Below, piece by piece: positions 6,984 to 8,185 of a DNA stretch of 8,185 nucleotides (position 1 is the stretch's first letter; each line of letters starts with the position of its first letter). Below the pieces are notes generated by a model. It saw only the letters and a list, made by a program, of their open reading frames with translations. It did not search any database and had not been told where the DNA came from. The position numbers were made by a program, and so were the translations under genes. The DNA is from Clostridia bacterium (GTDB lineage Bacteria; Bacillota; Clostridia; Oscillospirales; Acutalibacteraceae), in NCBI GenBank assembly GCA_017501865.1, contig JAFVWD010000228.1:1-8185 (forward strand), in the 5' to 3' direction.

Positions 6984-6994
6984 ATTTATTATAT

Positions 6995-7648
6995 TTACTT
7001 AATAAGTCCCGAATGCTTCGCTCTCTCAAAATCCTGCTCACTACCGTTGCCTTCTTTGAGATTTTCGAGAATGAGTGCTTCGACGGTTTTGTGAAGCTTT
7101 TCATTTGCTTCTTCCAAATCCATTTCACTTACATCAATCGGCTCACCGATTCTCGCTACAAGATTTTTTGGTCTGAATTTATAGTCACCTGAAACACCTA
7201 CAGGAATAACCAAAGCATTATTCTTTTTAGCAAGAGAAACTGCACCAAATTTAAAAGGCATAAGTAAATCTTCTGTTTTATTTCTTGTACCTTCAGGGAA
7301 AATTCCCAAAGCACCCTTGCTTTGCAAAACCTCTGTTGCGGCATCCTTTGCATCTGTGTCGTGACCATTTCTGTGTACGGGAATACAACCGGCAGCTTTA
7401 AAAAACCACGCAACCTTTTTATTTTCAAAATACTCGCTTTTCGCCATATAGTGAATAGGTCTTTTTGTAGAAACTATTACCATGCATTGATCCATTAAAT
7501 GCTTGTGGTTACAAGCCACCACAATGGCACCGTTTTCAGGAATATTTTCTTTACCAATAAGTTTTGGTGAATACCAGAATTTAAAAATTGGTTTTAATAT
7601 TGTTGATAAAATTTTAAAGCCTGTGTTGCTTTTCGCGTAATTAGTCAT
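6995..7648 (-). CDS. 1-acyl-glycerol-3-phosphate acyltransferase family protein (PlsC-like)
   Basis: Acyltransferase of the lysophospholipid family, acting at the inner face of the membrane. The 217-residue product shows all the classical motifs: I, NHKHLMD with His48 and Asp53 (H-x4-D catalytic pair); II, GCIPVHR at 87-93; III, FPEGTR at 117-122; IV, VIPVGVSG at 147-154. The length fits bacterial PlsC. The N-terminal 25 residues are moderately hydrophobic and could associate with the membrane. The start codon overlaps the stop of the upstream ligase gene by ATGA, with a strong GAGGAG 8 nt before it, so the two are co-expressed. The pairing suggests acyl activation followed by acyl transfer to a lysophospholipid, but lysophosphatidic acid as acceptor is equally possible. 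It ends at a terminator. Confidence 0.92.
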   Translation of the reverse strand: MTNYAKSNTGFKILSTILKPIFKFWYSPKLIGKENIPENGAIVVACNHKHLMDQCMVIVSTKRPIHYMAKSEYFENKKVAWFFKAAGCIPVHRNGHDTDAKDAATEVLQSKGALGIFPEGTRNKTEDLLMPFKFGAVSLAKKNNALVIPVGVSGDYKFRPKNLVARIGEPIDVSEMDLEEANEKLHKTVEALILENLKEGNGSEQDFERAKHSGLIK

Positions 7649-8185
7649 TCTGCTTTCTCCTCATTCGCTTTTCTTTGTAATTTTCTGAAATCGACTTTGC
7701 CGTAAGGTGTTTTAGGGAATTCCTTTATGAATTCATATTTATAAGGAATACTGTAATGTGCTAAATTCTTTTCACAGTATTCTTTTATTTTTTTGAGCAC
7801 CTTTTCTTTTTCAGCCGGGATATAATCATTTTTAAGAATGATGTATACTTTAGCAACTTCTTTTCTGTACTTATGAAACATTGAAACAACGGTGCATTTC
7901 ATAACCTCAGGAACTTCTTCCACTACCTTTTCAATCTGTGACGGGTACACATTGTAGCCCGATGAAATTATAAGCCTCTTAATACGGAGCTTATAGTGAA
8001 TAAAGCCCTCTTCATCAATAGAACACAAGTCACCTGTGTGAAGCCACACATTACCGTCGTTATGCTTTACCAGAGTTGTATTAGTCTCTTCATCATTATT
8101 TCTGTAACCAAGCATTACTGTAGGCCCCTGAACACAAAGCTCACCGTCTTCGCCGTTCTTGAGAACTTCGTTTGTTTCAGGGTCA
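7645..8185 (-). CDS. C-terminal part of an AMP-forming acyl-CoA/acyl-ACP synthetase-type ligase (N terminus outside window)
   Basis: The frame is open from the right window edge to a TGA at 7645-7647, giving 180 residues; an ATG at 8115 is internal and not the true start. The visible part begins DPETNEVL and continues with GELCVQGPTVMLGY, the end of the large adenylation domain. Then come HTGDL at 49-53, the hinge region (LRIKRLIISSGYNVYP from about 66) and the C-terminal lid with the catalytic-lysine motif TPYGK (Lys163). These are signatures of the ANL superfamily that activates carboxylates as acyl-AMP. The usual Gly before the hinge Arg is Leu here. The substrate cannot be read from this piece, but overlap with a PlsC-like gene points to a fatty acid. 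The start and N-terminal motifs are missing because the window ends. Confidence 0.9.
   Translation of the reverse strand, partial: DPETNEVLKNGEDGELCVQGPTVMLGYRNNDEETNTTLVKHNDGNVWLHTGDLCSIDEEGFIHYKLRIKRLIISSGYNVYPSQIEKVVEEVPEVMKCTVVSMFHKYRKEVAKVYIILKNDYIPAEKEKVLKKIKEYCEKNLAHYSIPYKYEFIKEFPKTPYGKVDFRKLQRKANEEKAE

Noticed and set aside
6873..6994. Possible SAM or T-box riboswitch before metF
   Set aside because: The only structured element is a simple hairpin followed by T residues, upstream of the promoter and placed as the terminator of the acyltransferase gene. No conserved riboswitch core is visible.

Overview
The window looks like a chromosomal segment of a low-GC, anaerobic Firmicute, most likely a gut clostridium of the Oscillospiraceae/Ruminococcaceae type. 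This is inferred from AT-rich coding sequence, strong AGGAG ribosome binding sites, tight same-strand gene packing, an EpsC-type serine acetyltransferase and a cobalamin-dependent methionine synthase without an activation domain. No mobile elements, RNA genes, CRISPR arrays or riboswitches were seen.

Layout from left to right. Positions 1-218 hold the C-terminal end of an unrecognised plus-strand gene. A strong hairpin terminator follows it in the convergent junction. Everything else is on the minus strand and is best read from right to left. At the right edge is a truncated acyl/AMP-forming ligase whose stop codon overlaps the start of a PlsC-type acyltransferase (ATGA overlap). This pair ends at a terminator at about 6944-6983. 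Just downstream is a good sigma-A promoter with an extended -10, which starts a five-gene operon: metF, short metH, a GH33 sialidase-like gene, cysK and cysE. Gaps between these genes are only 2-14 nt, and the operon runs into the convergent junction.

How the genes work together: MetF makes 5-methyl-tetrahydrofolate, and MetH uses it with cobalamin to turn homocysteine into methionine. CysE and CysK make cysteine from serine, acetyl-CoA and sulfide. The operon is therefore a sulfur amino-acid/one-carbon module. The surprise is the sialidase-like gene in its middle. It keeps every catalytic residue I can place by motif, has no visible signal peptide, and sits between metH and cysK with its own ribosome binding site. 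This is the most interesting point in the window. I do not see a clearly new multi-gene system; the other genes belong to well-known families.
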